A stretch of 24,734 bases of DNA from Oleiagrimonas sp035690885 (lineage in GTDB: Bacteria > Pseudomonadota > Gammaproteobacteria > Xanthomonadales > Rhodanobacteraceae): positions 1 through 24,734 of the forward strand of contig DASSKC010000129.1 in the NCBI GenBank assembly GCA_035690885.1. Reading direction: 5' to 3'. Shown one piece after another: positions 24,700 to 24,734 of this stretch (the stretch's first letter is position 1; the number at the start of each line of letters is the position of its first letter). The translations under genes and the position numbers were made by a program. The notes under the pieces are model-generated. The model worked only from the letters and a program-made list of their open reading frames with translations. It searched no databases and was not told the origin of the DNA.

Positions 24700-24734
24700 A
24701 ATGGATGTTGCGCCGCGCACGTACACACGTAGGA

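Overview
The window is GC-rich DNA with dense, short-gapped operons, periplasmic and lipoprotein hydrolases, and a large TonB-dependent receptor. Together these point to a gammaproteobacterium of the Xanthomonadales type (Rhodanobacteraceae/Xanthomonadaceae). That assignment is an inference from gene style; there is no rRNA or other marker here. No tRNA, rRNA, CRISPR array, transposase or phage gene was seen.

Left part (1-5280, + strand): an operon-like row of a FUSC-family inner-membrane protein, 2-amino-3-carboxymuconate-6-semialdehyde decarboxylase (ACMSD), a small secreted protein of unknown function, and kynureninase. This is a piece of the kynurenine/3-hydroxyanthranilate branch of tryptophan degradation. 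It ends at a cluster of REP-like palindromes (5286-5450).

Central and right part (5485-24644): five transcription units that look like one regulon. (1) Minus strand: diaminopimelate decarboxylase (lysA), a lipoprotein serine hydrolase whose start overlaps the lysA stop (ATGA), and a secreted serine hydrolase. (2) Minus strand: TonB-dependent receptor, an atypical gamma-glutamyltransferase (GGT1), a D-aminoacylase-like lipoprotein and a secreted alpha/beta hydrolase. (3) Minus strand: an APC-family amino-acid permease. (4) Plus strand: dgcN (DUF1611, D-glutamate N-acetyltransferase family) and dgcA (enolase-superfamily epimerase/racemase). (5) Plus strand: a lipoprotein gamma-glutamyltransferase (GGT2), closed by a strong intrinsic terminator. 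A LysR-type regulator gene lies between units 3 and 4 and is divergent from dgcN.

The main discovery is that each of these five units has the same promoter element, correctly oriented and aligned without gaps: a 6-N5-6 dyad (CACAAC-N5-GTTATG, or CATAGC-N5-GCTATG in one copy), 11 bp, the block TCTTTTCATTGG, 21 bp, then a TAnnCT -10 box. This puts the dyad centre near -65 and the T-rich block over -35, the classical layout of a LysR-type target promoter. No copy was seen in front of the kynurenine operon.

Taken together, the genes suggest a dedicated system for eating gamma-D-glutamyl/meso-DAP material, most simply peptidoglycan stem peptides. The proposed route is outer-membrane uptake, periplasmic cleavage by GGTs, serine hydrolases, a D-aminoacylase and a peptidase-like hydrolase, amino-acid import, D-glutamate conversion by DgcN/DgcA, and DAP conversion to lysine by LysA. 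GGT1 keeps the residues that hold the glutamyl alpha-carboxylate but has lost those that hold the free alpha-amino group, which fits a substrate whose amino group is blocked. Promoters and protein motifs are seen directly; the substrate and the regulator-site pairing are inferred.
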